From NCBI GenBank assembly GCA_031460455.1, contig JAVKTQ010000002.1:1-64000 (forward strand): a DNA stretch of 64,000 nucleotides, written 5' to 3'. The translations under genes were made by a program, and so were the position numbers. Below, in pieces: positions 48,744 to 56,605 of the stretch. The first letter of the stretch is position 1. Each line of letters starts with the position of its first letter. The notes under the pieces are model-generated. The model searched no databases, was not told the origin of the DNA, and saw only the letters and a program-made list of their open reading frames with translations. This stretch comes from Sporomusaceae bacterium. GTDB taxonomy: Bacteria > Bacillota > Negativicutes > Sporomusales > UBA7701.

Positions 48744-49595
48744 ATGGCAGAAGAGCTGACGGGCAGCGAGATTATCGATATGTTCGCCAAGATCGCGCCG
48801 TACCTCAACGATGTGTTGGCTACCGACGTGGGCGTGACCATCGCCCGCGACGGCAAGTATGCCCTGTACATTCCGGCGTCCGATCTCGACCTTAAGACGA
48901 AAGTCGGCGAGCCGGTGCTGGCCGGCGCGACCAAACAGGCTTTGGAGACCGGTAAGCAGGTGGTGAAGCTGATTACGAAGGAGAAGTCGTCTTACGGTGT
49001 GGCCTATGTCGCCAACGCGATGCCTTTCAAGGACGGCAACCGGGTGGCCGGCTGTGTGACGACTACCCAGAGTGTCAATGCGCTCGACAAGGTTACTTCG
49101 ATTTCCGGCGAGCTTGCGGCGTCGTCCGAGGAACTGACCGCCGGGATGGAGGAACTGGCCAGCCGGGCGGTGGAAGTGTCGCACGCATGTAAGCGCCTGG
49201 ACGAGCTGGGTAGAAATCTGTCATCGGCGGCTCAGCAGACAGACGAGATTGTCGCTTTCATCCGCAATGTGGCCGGGCAGACCAACCTGCTGGGTCTGAA
49301 CGCGGCAATCGAGGCGGCGCGCGTGGGCGATGCCGGGCGTGGCTTCGGCGTGGTGGCCGAGGAGGTGCGCAAGCTGGCCGAAGTGAGCGGCGACTCGGTG
49401 AAGCGCATCGCCGGCTCACTGAGCAATATCCGGGCGGCCATCCATACTTTGTCGCAGGAGATCGACGTAATCGACCAAAGTGTCGGCGGCCAGACGTCGG
49501 GTATCGACGAGATGGCCAAGGCCAGTCAGGCGCTGGCGATGATGGCCACCCAACTTTCCGGGGCGGCCAGGGAGATGTATCAGATTACCGATTGA
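48744..49595 (+). CDS. Soluble methyl-accepting chemotaxis-like protein
   Basis: 283 residues with no membrane helix. The N-terminal 110 residues form an unassigned sensor domain with [16 protein letters not shown] and [19 protein letters not shown]. The C-terminal signalling domain is short, with the hairpin tip [20 protein letters not shown] and the following [22 protein letters not shown]. It may signal to CheA/CheW or act as a kinase-independent scaffold; no che genes are in the window. GGGGGGAATCTCAA precedes ATG 48744. Single gene with its own terminator. Confidence 0.85.
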   Translation: MAEELTGSEIIDMFAKIAPYLNDVLATDVGVTIARDGKYALYIPASDLDLKTKVGEPVLAGATKQALETGKQVVKLITKEKSSYGVAYVANAMPFKDGNRVAGCVTTTQSVNALDKVTSISGELAASSEELTAGMEELASRAVEVSHACKRLDELGRNLSSAAQQTDEIVAFIRNVAGQTNLLGLNAAIEAARVGDAGRGFGVVAEEVRKLAEVSGDSVKRIAGSLSNIRAAIHTLSQEIDVIDQSVGGQTSGIDEMAKASQALAMMATQLSGAAREMYQITD

Positions 49596-49605
49596 GAGAA
49601 TATGT

Positions 49606-49634
49606 CTGACGGGGCCGGCTTTTGCCGGCCCCGT
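49606..49634 (+). terminator. Terminator hairpin, copy A
   Basis: ACGGGGCCGGC-TTTT-GCCGGCCCCGT 13 bases after the chemoreceptor-like gene. The 29 bases CTGACGGGG...CCCCGT recur exactly at 49775-49803. Confidence 0.8.
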
Positions 49635-49762
49635 CAGACTGTCGATAAAGCCCCATCTGCGGCGTTGCTCCTCAGAGCGCTTGCTTGCGTACGCCCCAAA
49701 GTACGCGGCGCGGCGCGCTCTTCCGGTGCGCCTTGCATCTGGACCTTTCTCAACAGTCTGAC
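49633..49762. repeat. Palindromic intergenic element, copy 2
   Basis: 130 bases bounded by perfect 10-base inverted ends GTCAGACTGT/ACAGTCTGAC. The arms continue as an imperfect palindrome: CCCATCTGCGGCG on the left faces CGCCTTGCATCTGG on the right. It shares GTTGCTCCTC and TCCGGTGCGCCTTGCATCTGG with copy 1. It sits between two identical terminator hairpins. Confidence 0.85.
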
Positions 49763-49774
49763 TTTGTCTACAAG

Positions 49775-49808
49775 CTGACGGGGCCGGCTTTTGCCGGCCC
49801 CGTTTTCG
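49775..49808 (+). terminator. Terminator hairpin, copy B
   Basis: Second exact copy of the 29-base CTGACGGGGCCGGC hairpin (49775-49803), here followed by a T tract, so it is the better terminator. The remaining gap to yabE contains only the promoter. Confidence 0.8.
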
Positions 49809-49875
49809 CTTTGTGAAGTATAAAATCCGCCTGTTTCGGGGATAACTTGACTAGGGGAGGAAAACAATGGTATGT

Positions 49876-49905
49876 TTGACACCCGGCAACCTGCTATGGT
49901 ATAAT
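49876..49905 (+). promoter_or_regulatory. yabE promoter
   Basis: TTGACA (49876-49881), 18-base spacer, TATAAT (49900-49905), 26 bases before the start codon. Confidence 0.85.
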
Positions 49906-49931
49906 TTACGAACCTGGAAAGGGGGAAGTGA

Positions 49932-50936
49932 ATGAGTGGCTTAAAAACCATAAGTTTACGTAAGCTTGGGGCCAATCTTGATAGGGGCAGGACGCTGCTT
50001 GTCGTTGCTCTTATCATAACATCGCTGGTGATTACAGGAGCTGTCTGGGCAAGCAAAAACGTTGTTGTTGTGGCCGACGGCAAGAGGACCACCATATATA
50101 CTGTCCATGATAATCCCGAAGATATTTTGCGCCAGACGGGAATTTATCTCGCCAGCAAGGACGAGTTCCGGATGTCTACCGCCAAGGTGACGGAGGGAAC
50201 GGTTCTCACGGTTTACCGGGCTGTTCCGGTAGAGGTGATTTTCAAAGACCGCACGCGGGTTGTGCTTACCGGCCAGCCCACTGTGGGCGAGGTGGCGGCC
50301 AGCCTGGGATACGGTCCCGGCCACGGCCGCACGGAGCCCGCCGAGTCGACGCCTGTACAGCCGATGATGAAGTTGCGGATTATTTCGCTGACGGAGAGCC
50401 TGGTTACCCGCAAGGTGCCGGTCCCGCCGCCGGTGGTCCGCCAGCCTGACGGCACGCTGGAACGGGGCCTGGAAGAGGTTCTTGATGAAGGCGAGGAAGG
50501 CCTGAAGGAGGCTACCGTAAAGCTGCATTACGAAGATGGCGCCCAAACGGCCACCACTACGGTGACGGAAAAGGTGCTGTTGGAGCCCAAGCCGCAGATT
50601 CTGCGGGTGGGTACCCGCGAGACGGTTAGTACGTCGCGGGGAACGATGCGCTTTAAGAGAGTGTATTCGATGGAGGCGACGGCTTATCTGCCTACCGACG
50701 GCGGCGGCCACGGGATTACGGCCAGCGGCCTCGCGGCCCGGCACGGCATCGTGGCGGTCGATCCGTCCGTCATCCCGCTCGGCACCCGCGTTTATGTGCC
50801 CGGTTACGGGCTGGCGCTGGCGGCCGATACCGGCAGCGCGATCATCGGCAACAGAATCGACCTGTGCATCGAAGATTATAACACCGCCTGGCGTTTTGGG
50901 CGGCAGACGGTCAAGGTGTACGTACTGGCCGATTAA
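49932..50936 (+). CDS. yabE: YabE-like cell-wall protein (DUF348, G5 and 3D domains)
   Basis: 334 residues. A transmembrane anchor (about 22-42) is followed by two DUF348 ubiquitin-like repeats (KNVVVVADGKRTTIYTVHD and the VEVIFKDRTRVVLTG repeat), a G5 domain (about 155-230, with TVTEKVLLEPKPQIL), and a C-terminal 3D domain with MEATAYLPTDGG, ASGLAARHGIVAVDPSVIPLGT and AADTGSAIIGNRIDLC. The three Asp of the 3D domain are present. It is related to Rpf/Sps stationary-phase factors that cut peptidoglycan. GGAAAGGGGGAAGTGA precedes ATG. Confidence 0.92.
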   Translation: MSGLKTISLRKLGANLDRGRTLLVVALIITSLVITGAVWASKNVVVVADGKRTTIYTVHDNPEDILRQTGIYLASKDEFRMSTAKVTEGTVLTVYRAVPVEVIFKDRTRVVLTGQPTVGEVAASLGYGPGHGRTEPAESTPVQPMMKLRIISLTESLVTRKVPVPPPVVRQPDGTLERGLEEVLDEGEEGLKEATVKLHYEDGAQTATTTVTEKVLLEPKPQILRVGTRETVSTSRGTMRFKRVYSMEATAYLPTDGGGHGITASGLAARHGIVAVDPSVIPLGTRVYVPGYGLALAADTGSAIIGNRIDLCIEDYNTAWRFGRQTVKVYVLAD

Positions 50937-50949
50937 GCAGGGTTCAGAA

Positions 50950-50975
50950 GGGGTAAATCCGCAGGGGTTTACCCC
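50950..50975 (+). terminator. Weak hairpin after yabE
   Basis: GGGGTAAA-TCCGCAGGGG-TTTACCCC followed by AATATTTT. A partial terminator at best; rnmV may be read through from yabE. Confidence 0.45.
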
Positions 50976-51028
50976 AATATTTTGCCGATCCGGGGGAAGA
51001 ATAGCTTTGTCAGGCGGGGAGTGAAGAC

Positions 51029-51574
51029 GTGATCCGGGAAGTGATCGTGGTCGAAGGCAAGAAAGACGTGGCGGCGGTAAAACGGGCCGTGGAGGCGGAA
51101 TGCCTGGTGACGGGCGGGTTTAGCCTCTCCCGGCATCTGCTCGCGCAGATCGAGGCTGCTTACGGCCGCAGCGGCATTATCATCCTTACCGATCCGGACA
51201 GCGCCGGCGAACGGATTCGCAAGGTGTTGTCCGCGCGTTTTCCGGCGGCCAAGCACGCGTTTGTGCCGCGGGAGGCGGCTACCGCCGCCGACGATATAGG
51301 CATCGAGCGGGCGTCGGCGGAGGCGATTAGGGCAGCGCTGGCGAAGGCCCGTTGCCATGAATGGCAGCCGCAGGCGGTATTCGCGATGGAGGATTTGCAT
51401 GCCGCGGGGCTGGCGGCGTCGCCTGCGGCCGCCGCGAGACGGGCCGCGCTTGGGGAAACGCTCGGGATCGGCTATGCCAACGCCAAGACTTTTTTACGCC
51501 GTCTTAACAATTACGGGGTGACGAGGGCGGAATTTTCGGCAGCGGCGGCTGCGATGGAGGCCGGAGATGCTTAA
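51029..51574 (+). CDS. rnmV: Ribonuclease M5
   Basis: A 181-residue Toprim nuclease that performs the final cut of 5S rRNA precursors. Toprim motifs: Glu in VVEGKKDVAAV and the DxD pair in ILTDPDSAGERIRK. The C-terminal third (LGETLGIGYANAKTFLRRLNNYGV) fits the M5-specific domain. Start is GTG 51029. It overlaps ksgA by 8 bases, the usual arrangement in Firmicutes. Confidence 0.94.
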   Translation: MIREVIVVEGKKDVAAVKRAVEAECLVTGGFSLSRHLLAQIEAAYGRSGIIILTDPDSAGERIRKVLSARFPAAKHAFVPREAATAADDIGIERASAEAIRAALAKARCHEWQPQAVFAMEDLHAAGLAASPAAAARRAALGETLGIGYANAKTFLRRLNNYGVTRAEFSAAAAAMEAGDA

Positions 51575-52433
51575 ACCGCGGATTGCAAAACGCGAGGTTA
51601 CGCTTCACATTTTGCGGGCTTTCGGTCTGCATGCCAGTAAGCGGCTGGGGCAGAACTTTCTTGTGGATGAGACGGTGGTGGACAGGATTGTGGCTGCTGC
51701 CGGCGTGGCTCCGGGGGACGCGGTGCTGGAGATCGGCCCCGGTATCGGTACGCTTACCCAGGGACTGCTTGAGGCTGGGGGAACGGTGGTGGCGGTGGAG
51801 CTCGACCGGCGCCTGGTGGAGGTACTGGCCGATACGCTGGCCGGGTACGACGCTTTGCGCGTGGTGCACGGCGATATCCTAAAAACTGATATTTCCCGGG
51901 AAATGCCGACATCGCCTTTCAAGGTTGTCGCCAATCTGCCGTATTATATCACGACTCCTATTCTGATGGGTATTTTGGAGCAGCGTCTGCCGGTATCGGT
52001 GCTGGTGACGATGGTCCAGAAGGAGGTGGCCGAGCGGATGGTGGCCGCCCCCGGCGGCAAGGATTACGGGGCGCTGTCGGTGGCGGTGCAGTACTATACT
52101 GCGCCTGAGATCGCTTTTTTCGTGCCGCCGCGCTCTTTTATCCCGGCGCCGGCGGTCGAGTCTGCGGTCATCCGCTGTGTTGTCCGCTCAGAGCCGCCAG
52201 TGGCGTTGGCGAGCGAGGCGACTTTTTTTCGGGTGGTGAAGGCGGCGTTCGCTCAGCGGCGCAAGACGCTGGCAAACGGGCTCAAGGCGGCCGGGCTGGC
52301 GGCGGCAGACACTGCGGCGGTATTGGCCGCGGCCGGCATCGACGGCGGCCGGCGGGGAGAGACGCTGTCGCTGGCCGAGTTCGCCGCGGTGGCGAACGCG
52401 TGGGAAGATAATAAAAACGGCCGCTCGCTATGA
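51567..52433 (+). CDS. rsmA: 16S rRNA A1518/A1519 dimethyltransferase (KsgA/RsmA)
   Basis: A 288-residue SAM-dependent methyltransferase. Seen: KRLGQNFLVDETVVDRI, motif I VLEIGPGIGTLTQGLLE, VELDRRL and the catalytic NLPYYITTPILM. It dimethylates two adenines near the 3' end of 16S rRNA during 30S maturation. The last codons form one arm of a terminator hairpin shared with the convergent glycosyltransferase gene, whose 3' end overlaps by 6 bases. Confidence 0.96.
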   Translation: MLKPRIAKREVTLHILRAFGLHASKRLGQNFLVDETVVDRIVAAAGVAPGDAVLEIGPGIGTLTQGLLEAGGTVVAVELDRRLVEVLADTLAGYDALRVVHGDILKTDISREMPTSPFKVVANLPYYITTPILMGILEQRLPVSVLVTMVQKEVAERMVAAPGGKDYGALSVAVQYYTAPEIAFFVPPRSFIPAPAVESAVIRCVVRSEPPVALASEATFFRVVKAAFAQRRKTLANGLKAAGLAAADTAAVLAAAGIDGGRRGETLSLAEFAAVANAWEDNKNGRSL

Positions 52434-52444
52434 GCGGCCGTTTT
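52413..52444. terminator. Bidirectional terminator overlapping both ksgA and glycosyltransferase stops
   Basis: AAAACGGCCGCTC-GCTAT-GAGCGGCCGTTTT. Both stop codons lie inside the hairpin, so the C-terminal codons of both proteins are constrained by it. Confidence 0.88.
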
Positions 52445-53225
52445 CGCTGAGAAACAGGTCTAGCAGGTCAAACCGCCTTTCGCTGTGATAGCCCAGGTAG
52501 GTCGAGTTTTGCCACTGGCGGGTGCGGGGCTCGCCACGGAAGACGGCGATGGCCTCTAGGCAGTCGCCGACGATGGTGTCGATGATTTTGTTGGTGTGGA
52601 TCTGGTTTTTGATGGAGGACCCCAAACGGTAATGGGGGATGGTGGTCGCGACGTCAAGACGGAGCTTGGCCTGCCTGGCCAGGGCCATGACCACGGGGGG
52701 GACGGCGATTTCCCGGACGGGGATGGTTTCCAGAAGGCGCCGTGATACGGCATGAGGGCCGTGGGCTGTAGAGGCCAGGCCGATTTTTTTTTCCAGGCCG
52801 AGTTCTTTGTTGAGGTTGAGTCGCCACTGGAAGGTGGGATTATACCGTTCGATATGGCGGGGCGGGGAAGGATAGCAGTTGGTGAGGGCAAGGTCGAGAT
52901 GTTTGAGGGTTATCCCTTCGGCCAATTCCATCAGGTTTTCGTTGAAGGTTCCCACCATGTCGCCGTCGACGAAGGCGACAACGTCGCTGCCGAGAGACAA
53001 CGCCACTTTTGCGCCGATGGCCCGGGGAACGTCAATGCCCAGGCAATCGTGGAAGTAGATGATCTGGAGCTTGGGGAGGCGGAGGTTGAGAATTTCGCGC
53101 ATTGTCGCGTCTTTGGATCCGTTGGCGATCACGATGATGTGGTCCACCGGCAATGTGCCCAGATTCTGCAGAACGGTAGCGATGCGGCCTGCTTCGTTTC
53201 GTGCGGGGACAACCACGCTGATCAA
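52428..53225 (-). CDS. Family 2 glycosyltransferase
   Basis: A 265-residue GT-A glycosyltransferase. It begins ISVVVPARNEAGRI, has the nucleotide-sugar-binding pattern HIIVIANGSKDAT and the metal-binding DGD in VVAFVDGDMVG. No membrane helices are present. The likely start is TTG 53225 with GAGGTGATGGCGC upstream; the ATG nearby is out of frame. Acceptor unknown: cell-surface polysaccharide or spore glycan are both possible. It is inserted between ksgA and yabG, which are adjacent in Bacillus. Confidence 0.85.
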   Translation of the reverse strand: MISVVVPARNEAGRIATVLQNLGTLPVDHIIVIANGSKDATMREILNLRLPKLQIIYFHDCLGIDVPRAIGAKVALSLGSDVVAFVDGDMVGTFNENLMELAEGITLKHLDLALTNCYPSPPRHIERYNPTFQWRLNLNKELGLEKKIGLASTAHGPHAVSRRLLETIPVREIAVPPVVMALARQAKLRLDVATTIPHYRLGSSIKNQIHTNKIIDTIVGDCLEAIAVFRGEPRTRQWQNSTYLGYHSERRFDLLDLFLSENGRS

Positions 53226-53286
53226 GCGCCATCACCTCGGTGGGACTAGTGCGGCAGAGCCCTCTTCGGCTTTACTACAGTATATT

Positions 53287-53317
53287 GGCGGACAAGAAGC
53301 TTTGCCACTTGTCCGCC
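53287..53317. other. Strong hairpin in the gap before yabG
   Basis: GGCGGACAAG-AAGCTTTGCCA-CTTGTCCGCC, no T tract on the plus strand. It lies between divergent genes. Downstream, CATAGTATG at 53381-53389 resembles a sigma-K -10 (CATAnnnTA), which would suit yabG, but no -35 is certain. Confidence 0.35.
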
Positions 53318-53406
53318 GGGGGAAAATAAACCCTTTGCAGGCGGCTTGTCTGTCCCCGGTGGCAAACGCCCGGCATGCCACATAGTATGTAATAATCGGG
53401 GGAGGG

Positions 53407-54288
53407 ATGAGCGTGCCGGAATTAGCGGTGGGCGATTTGGTAATCCGCAGATCGCACGGCGGCGATATCGTGTTCAAGGTCATGGGGCTGGAAAACGATG
53501 AGCAGGGGCGCACGGTATATACGCTGCGCGGGCTGCACCTCAGACTGCTGGCGGATGCGCCGCCGGACGATCTTGAAAGGGTGGACGCCGAACATCTGAA
53601 ACAGGAAATTATCCGCAACGAAAACGTGCATAATGACTCGATGCGTCGGGTGATGATGCGCCGCAGCCAGGAGTTCGAGCAGCGGGAGTTCAGCAGAGCC
53701 GAACCGACAAAAAAGTACGCATTTTTTGACGTTCCCGGCCGGGTGCTGCATATCGACGGCGACGAGGATTATCTCAAGATGTGCCTTAAGACTTACGGCC
53801 AGCTCAACATCGAGGCCGAGGGCCGCTATATCGAGGAAGATAAGCAGCCGGACGCCCTGCTGGCGCTTTTGAAAGAGTACCGGCCGGATATTTTGGTGGT
53901 GACGGGGCACGATGCGCTGATCGGCGGCGGGAAGAAGGGCTTCAGGGATATCAACAATTACCGGACGTCGAAGTATTTCGTGCGCTCTTCCCAGATAGCC
54001 AGGGAATTTCAGCCTTCCCTGGACGATCTGGTGATTTTCGCGGGTGCGTGTCAGTCGTATTTCGAGGCGATCTTGGCGGCGGGGGCCAATTTCGCAAGTT
54101 CGCCGACGAGGATATTCATCCACGCTTACGACCCGGTGTTTATCGCCGAGAAGGTGGCGTTTACGCCGATCGGCAAGACTGTGGATGTAAACGATGCGAT
54201 CACGGCTTCGGTGACCGGGGCTGAAGGGGTAGGGGGAGTGGAGACTCGCGGCAAGTTTCGGCTGGGAATGCCGAAATCGCCGTATTAG
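53407..54288 (+). CDS. yabG: Sporulation-specific protease YabG
   Basis: A 293-residue member of the YabG peptidase family. It has the N-terminal VGDLVIRRSHGGDIVFKV, a central region VPGRVLHIDGDEDYLKMCLK, the VTGHDAL segment and FAGACQSYFEAILAAGANFASSP with the conserved cysteine and histidine regions. In B. subtilis and Clostridioides YabG processes spore-coat proteins and germination factors. Its presence is the firmest evidence in this window for endospore formation. GGGGGAGGG precedes ATG. Confidence 0.93.
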   Translation: MSVPELAVGDLVIRRSHGGDIVFKVMGLENDEQGRTVYTLRGLHLRLLADAPPDDLERVDAEHLKQEIIRNENVHNDSMRRVMMRRSQEFEQREFSRAEPTKKYAFFDVPGRVLHIDGDEDYLKMCLKTYGQLNIEAEGRYIEEDKQPDALLALLKEYRPDILVVTGHDALIGGGKKGFRDINNYRTSKYFVRSSQIAREFQPSLDDLVIFAGACQSYFEAILAAGANFASSPTRIFIHAYDPVFIAEKVAFTPIGKTVDVNDAITASVTGAEGVGGVETRGKFRLGMPKSPY

Positions 54289-54422
54289 AGGCGGGGGCGC
54301 GGCGGGGCTGCGCCCTTTTGGTTTGTACCGGCCGGGGACAGGCAGCCGGCTGGTAGGGATTCGGCTTGACGAGGGAGAATGTAGTAGACAGGTAAACTGC
54401 ACGGAAGAGGGGGTGAGCGGGC

Positions 54423-54905
54423 GTGAAAAGGCTGATGAGGGTGGTGCTGCTGTGCCTGCTGGCGGCGGCTGTTGCGATGGCTCCGGGCGGCGCCGCCGAA
54501 GGCGCTTCGCACGGGCAGGCCCTTACCGCCGACGAGGAGCAGGCGGTCGAACTGCTGAATGCCGACCGGAGCGCGCAGGGATTGCCGCCGCTGCGGGTTA
54601 ACCTGACCGTGGCCGCTCTAGCGCGGGAATATGCCCAGGATATGATCGACCGGCGCTATTTTTCCCATGTGAGTCCGGAGGGTGAGACGTTTACCGACCG
54701 ATTGGCCCGGTATGGCGTCGCATTCCGCAGCGCCGGCGAGAATCTGGGAATGCACGGCAGCGTGGCCGCCGCCGAGCGTATGCTGATGAACAGCCCCGCT
54801 CACCGGGCTAACATTCTTGGCAAGGATTTCGCCGAGGTGGGTATCGGCGTACGCACCGCCGCCGACGGTTCGGTATTTGTCGTGCAGGTGTTCGTGGGCT
54901 GGTGA
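54423..54905 (+). CDS. Secreted CAP-domain protein 1
   Basis: 160 residues. The Sec signal peptide runs to about residue 28 (LLCLLAAAVAMAPGGAAEGAS), followed by a single CAP/SCP domain with ELLNADRSAQGLPPL, the metal/active-site histidine in YFSHVSPEG, SAGENLGMHGS and MNSPAHRANIL. Bacterial CAP proteins are extracytoplasmic and often spore- or wall-associated; biochemical roles remain unclear. GTG start with GGGGGTGAGCGG upstream. It is a close paralogue of the next gene. Confidence 0.9.
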   Translation: MKRLMRVVLLCLLAAAVAMAPGGAAEGASHGQALTADEEQAVELLNADRSAQGLPPLRVNLTVAALAREYAQDMIDRRYFSHVSPEGETFTDRLARYGVAFRSAGENLGMHGSVAAAERMLMNSPAHRANILGKDFAEVGIGVRTAADGSVFVVQVFVGW

Positions 54906-55083
54906 GCACAGATGTCTTTATAGCGAGTACGGAACGCGACGGGAGAGCGGCTTTGCAAACATTACCACTGTTATGTTAACAGGATATTGCCCCGTCGGCG
55001 AGAATATATATGGCAGACTAGTCGGGAAGTTTGACATGACGTGGCCTGTCCTTATTTCTTCAAATTAGAAAGGCAGGTTGCAT

Positions 55084-55815
55084 ATGGGAAAAAAGCGATG
55101 GACCAGGTTGTTGATGACGGGTTTTGTGGCCTTTTCTCTGGTTAGTACTTCCCTGGGGGGCGCCTTCGCCACCGCCGCACAGGCGGCGACAGCGGAGAAG
55201 GCGGCTCAGGATTCAGGCGGCGATACGAAGGCGATCATCGGCGGCATAGCGGCTCTCGGCCTGATAGCCATGCTGGCGAAAGGCGGCGACAGCTCCGGCG
55301 GCACACCCGCTCCCAAGAATCCGGCTCCGGTATCCACGCCGGCGCCAGCCCCGAAACCGGTTCCGAAACCGACCCCAAAACCGGCTCCGGCTCCCAAACC
55401 GACCCCGAGCCCCAGCCCGAGTTCGTCGGGGGTTGCGGCGGATGAGCAGAAGGCTTTAGCGCTTCTCAACGCCGACCGGGCGGCCCAAGGCCTGCCCGCT
55501 GTCCGTTTGAACGGGAAGTTGGCCGCTTTGGCCGGGGATTATGCCCAGGACATGATTAACCGCAACTTCTTCGCTCACAACAACCCCGAAGGGAAGACGC
55601 CTTTCGACCGGATGCGGGAGCGGGGCATCAGCTTCGGCTACGCCGGCGAGAATCTGGCCATCAACACGAGCGTGGCCGGCGCCGAGCAGGCGTTCATGAA
55701 CAGCCCCGGTCACCGCGCGAATATCCTGAACCCCCGCTATACCCAGGTGGGGATAGGGGTGCGCTACAGCCGTAGCGGTTCGGTGTACGTGGTGCAGGAA
55801 TTCACTGACGGCTGA
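55084..55815 (+). CDS. Secreted CAP-domain protein 2 with Pro-rich linker
   Basis: 243 residues. Signal peptide to about residue 35, then a short hydrophobic stretch (IIGGIAALGLIAMLA), a proline/lysine linker of repeated PAPKP and PKPTP units (about 72-115), and a CAP domain with LLNADRAAQGLPAV, FFAHNNPEG, YAGENLAINTS and MNSPGHRANIL. The linker suggests spanning or binding of the wall. The hydrophobic stretch may be an anchor. ATG 55084 with AAAGGCAGG upstream. It is followed by a strong terminator. Similar CAP domains are encoded by YkwD and sporulation genes of Bacillus. Confidence 0.9.
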   Translation: MGKKRWTRLLMTGFVAFSLVSTSLGGAFATAAQAATAEKAAQDSGGDTKAIIGGIAALGLIAMLAKGGDSSGGTPAPKNPAPVSTPAPAPKPVPKPTPKPAPAPKPTPSPSPSSSGVAADEQKALALLNADRAAQGLPAVRLNGKLAALAGDYAQDMINRNFFAHNNPEGKTPFDRMRERGISFGYAGENLAINTSVAGAEQAFMNSPGHRANILNPRYTQVGIGVRYSRSGSVYVVQEFTDG

Positions 55816-55824
55816 TTACATGTG

Positions 55825-55862
55825 ACAAAGAGGCAAAGCATTTATGCTTTGCCTCTTTGCTT
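55825..55862 (+). terminator. Rho-independent terminator after CAP protein 2
   Basis: CAAAGAGGCAAAGCAT-TT-ATGCTTTGCCTCTTTG, a 16-bp perfect stem followed by CTTTG. Confidence 0.83.
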
Positions 55863-55879
55863 TGATATGAAGGATTGCC

Positions 55880-56057
55880 GGGACCGTTTAAAACCCTTCA
55901 GATGCAAGGCGTACCCGAGGACGCGCCGCGACGCGTACACGAACGTACGCTAGCCAGCGCCCGGAGGGGCAAGTGCGCGGTTCTTGGCGCTTTAGCGCCT
56001 AGAACCGCGGCCTGCCCTTTACGGGTACGAAGCAGATGGAGGGTTATCAACGGTCCC
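55880..56057. repeat. Palindromic intergenic element, copy 3 (inverted, with insertion)
   Basis: 178 bases bounded by perfect inverted ends GGGACCGT/ACGGTCCC. CAGATGCAAGGCG near the left end is the complement of the CGCCTTGCATCTG in copies 1 and 2, so it lies in the opposite orientation. An extra hairpin GCGGTTCTTGGCGC/GCGCCTAGAACCGC enlarges the centre. Confidence 0.8.
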
Positions 56058-56074
56058 CTTGTTTTGAGCCAAGG

Positions 56075-56374
56075 CTACCGGCATTTGGGGCACACGCCGT
56101 GGTGCCCGTAGTAGTCAAACTCCGTGCCGCAACGGCAGCAGATTTTGTACAGGCGATAGGTGCAGATTTTGTACATTTTGTAGTACGTCTTGTAGGTTTT
56201 GACGCATTCCTTGCTTGTTTTGCATTTGATCTTCGGCATTGCGCCTTCGCCGCACTCAAAGTCGTAGCAGCCGTCGTCTTCCATGCAGCCATATCCCCAC
56301 TTGGGGTCGTCCTGGCAGTATATGCCGGCGCCGCAACAATTGCCGTACATCGCTCTGCGGTCATAGTCTTTCAC
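56075..56374 (-). CDS. Cys-rich small protein with C-terminal zinc-ribbon-like motif
   Basis: About 99 residues with 16 or so cysteines. Order: NCCGAGIYC, GYGC, GCYDFEC, KCK, ECVK, a Tyr/Lys-rich middle (TYKTYYKMYKICTYRLYKIC), then CCRCGTEFDYYGHHGVCPKC, a plausible zinc ribbon. GTG 56374 is chosen since GGGGGGAGTGG precedes it; TTG 56377 is possible. No family recognised. Tyr, Cys and Gly richness resembles spore coat/crust proteins. It is divergent from the first SPOCS gene. The coding call rests on the dense in-frame cysteines. Confidence 0.6.
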   Translation of the reverse strand: MKDYDRRAMYGNCCGAGIYCQDDPKWGYGCMEDDGCYDFECGEGAMPKIKCKTSKECVKTYKTYYKMYKICTYRLYKICCRCGTEFDYYGHHGVCPKCR

Positions 56375-56605
56375 CAAGCCACTCCCCCCATCTGATGTCG
56401 TCCGTTTTTCCAAAGCGGTTCTGTTATATTGTATGTTGCGGCGGGTAAAAGTGTTATGTTCTCTTGCGGCGTCAGGGTTGGCCGTTTTGCGGCCGCCGGC
56501 GGCGGCGGCAAATTTACCGCGTCAGCCCCGGAGAGCGCTTTTTTTGTCACATAAGACAAAATGCAGGCATATATATAACTAGAAAACACAAAGGGGGGAA
56601 TATGT

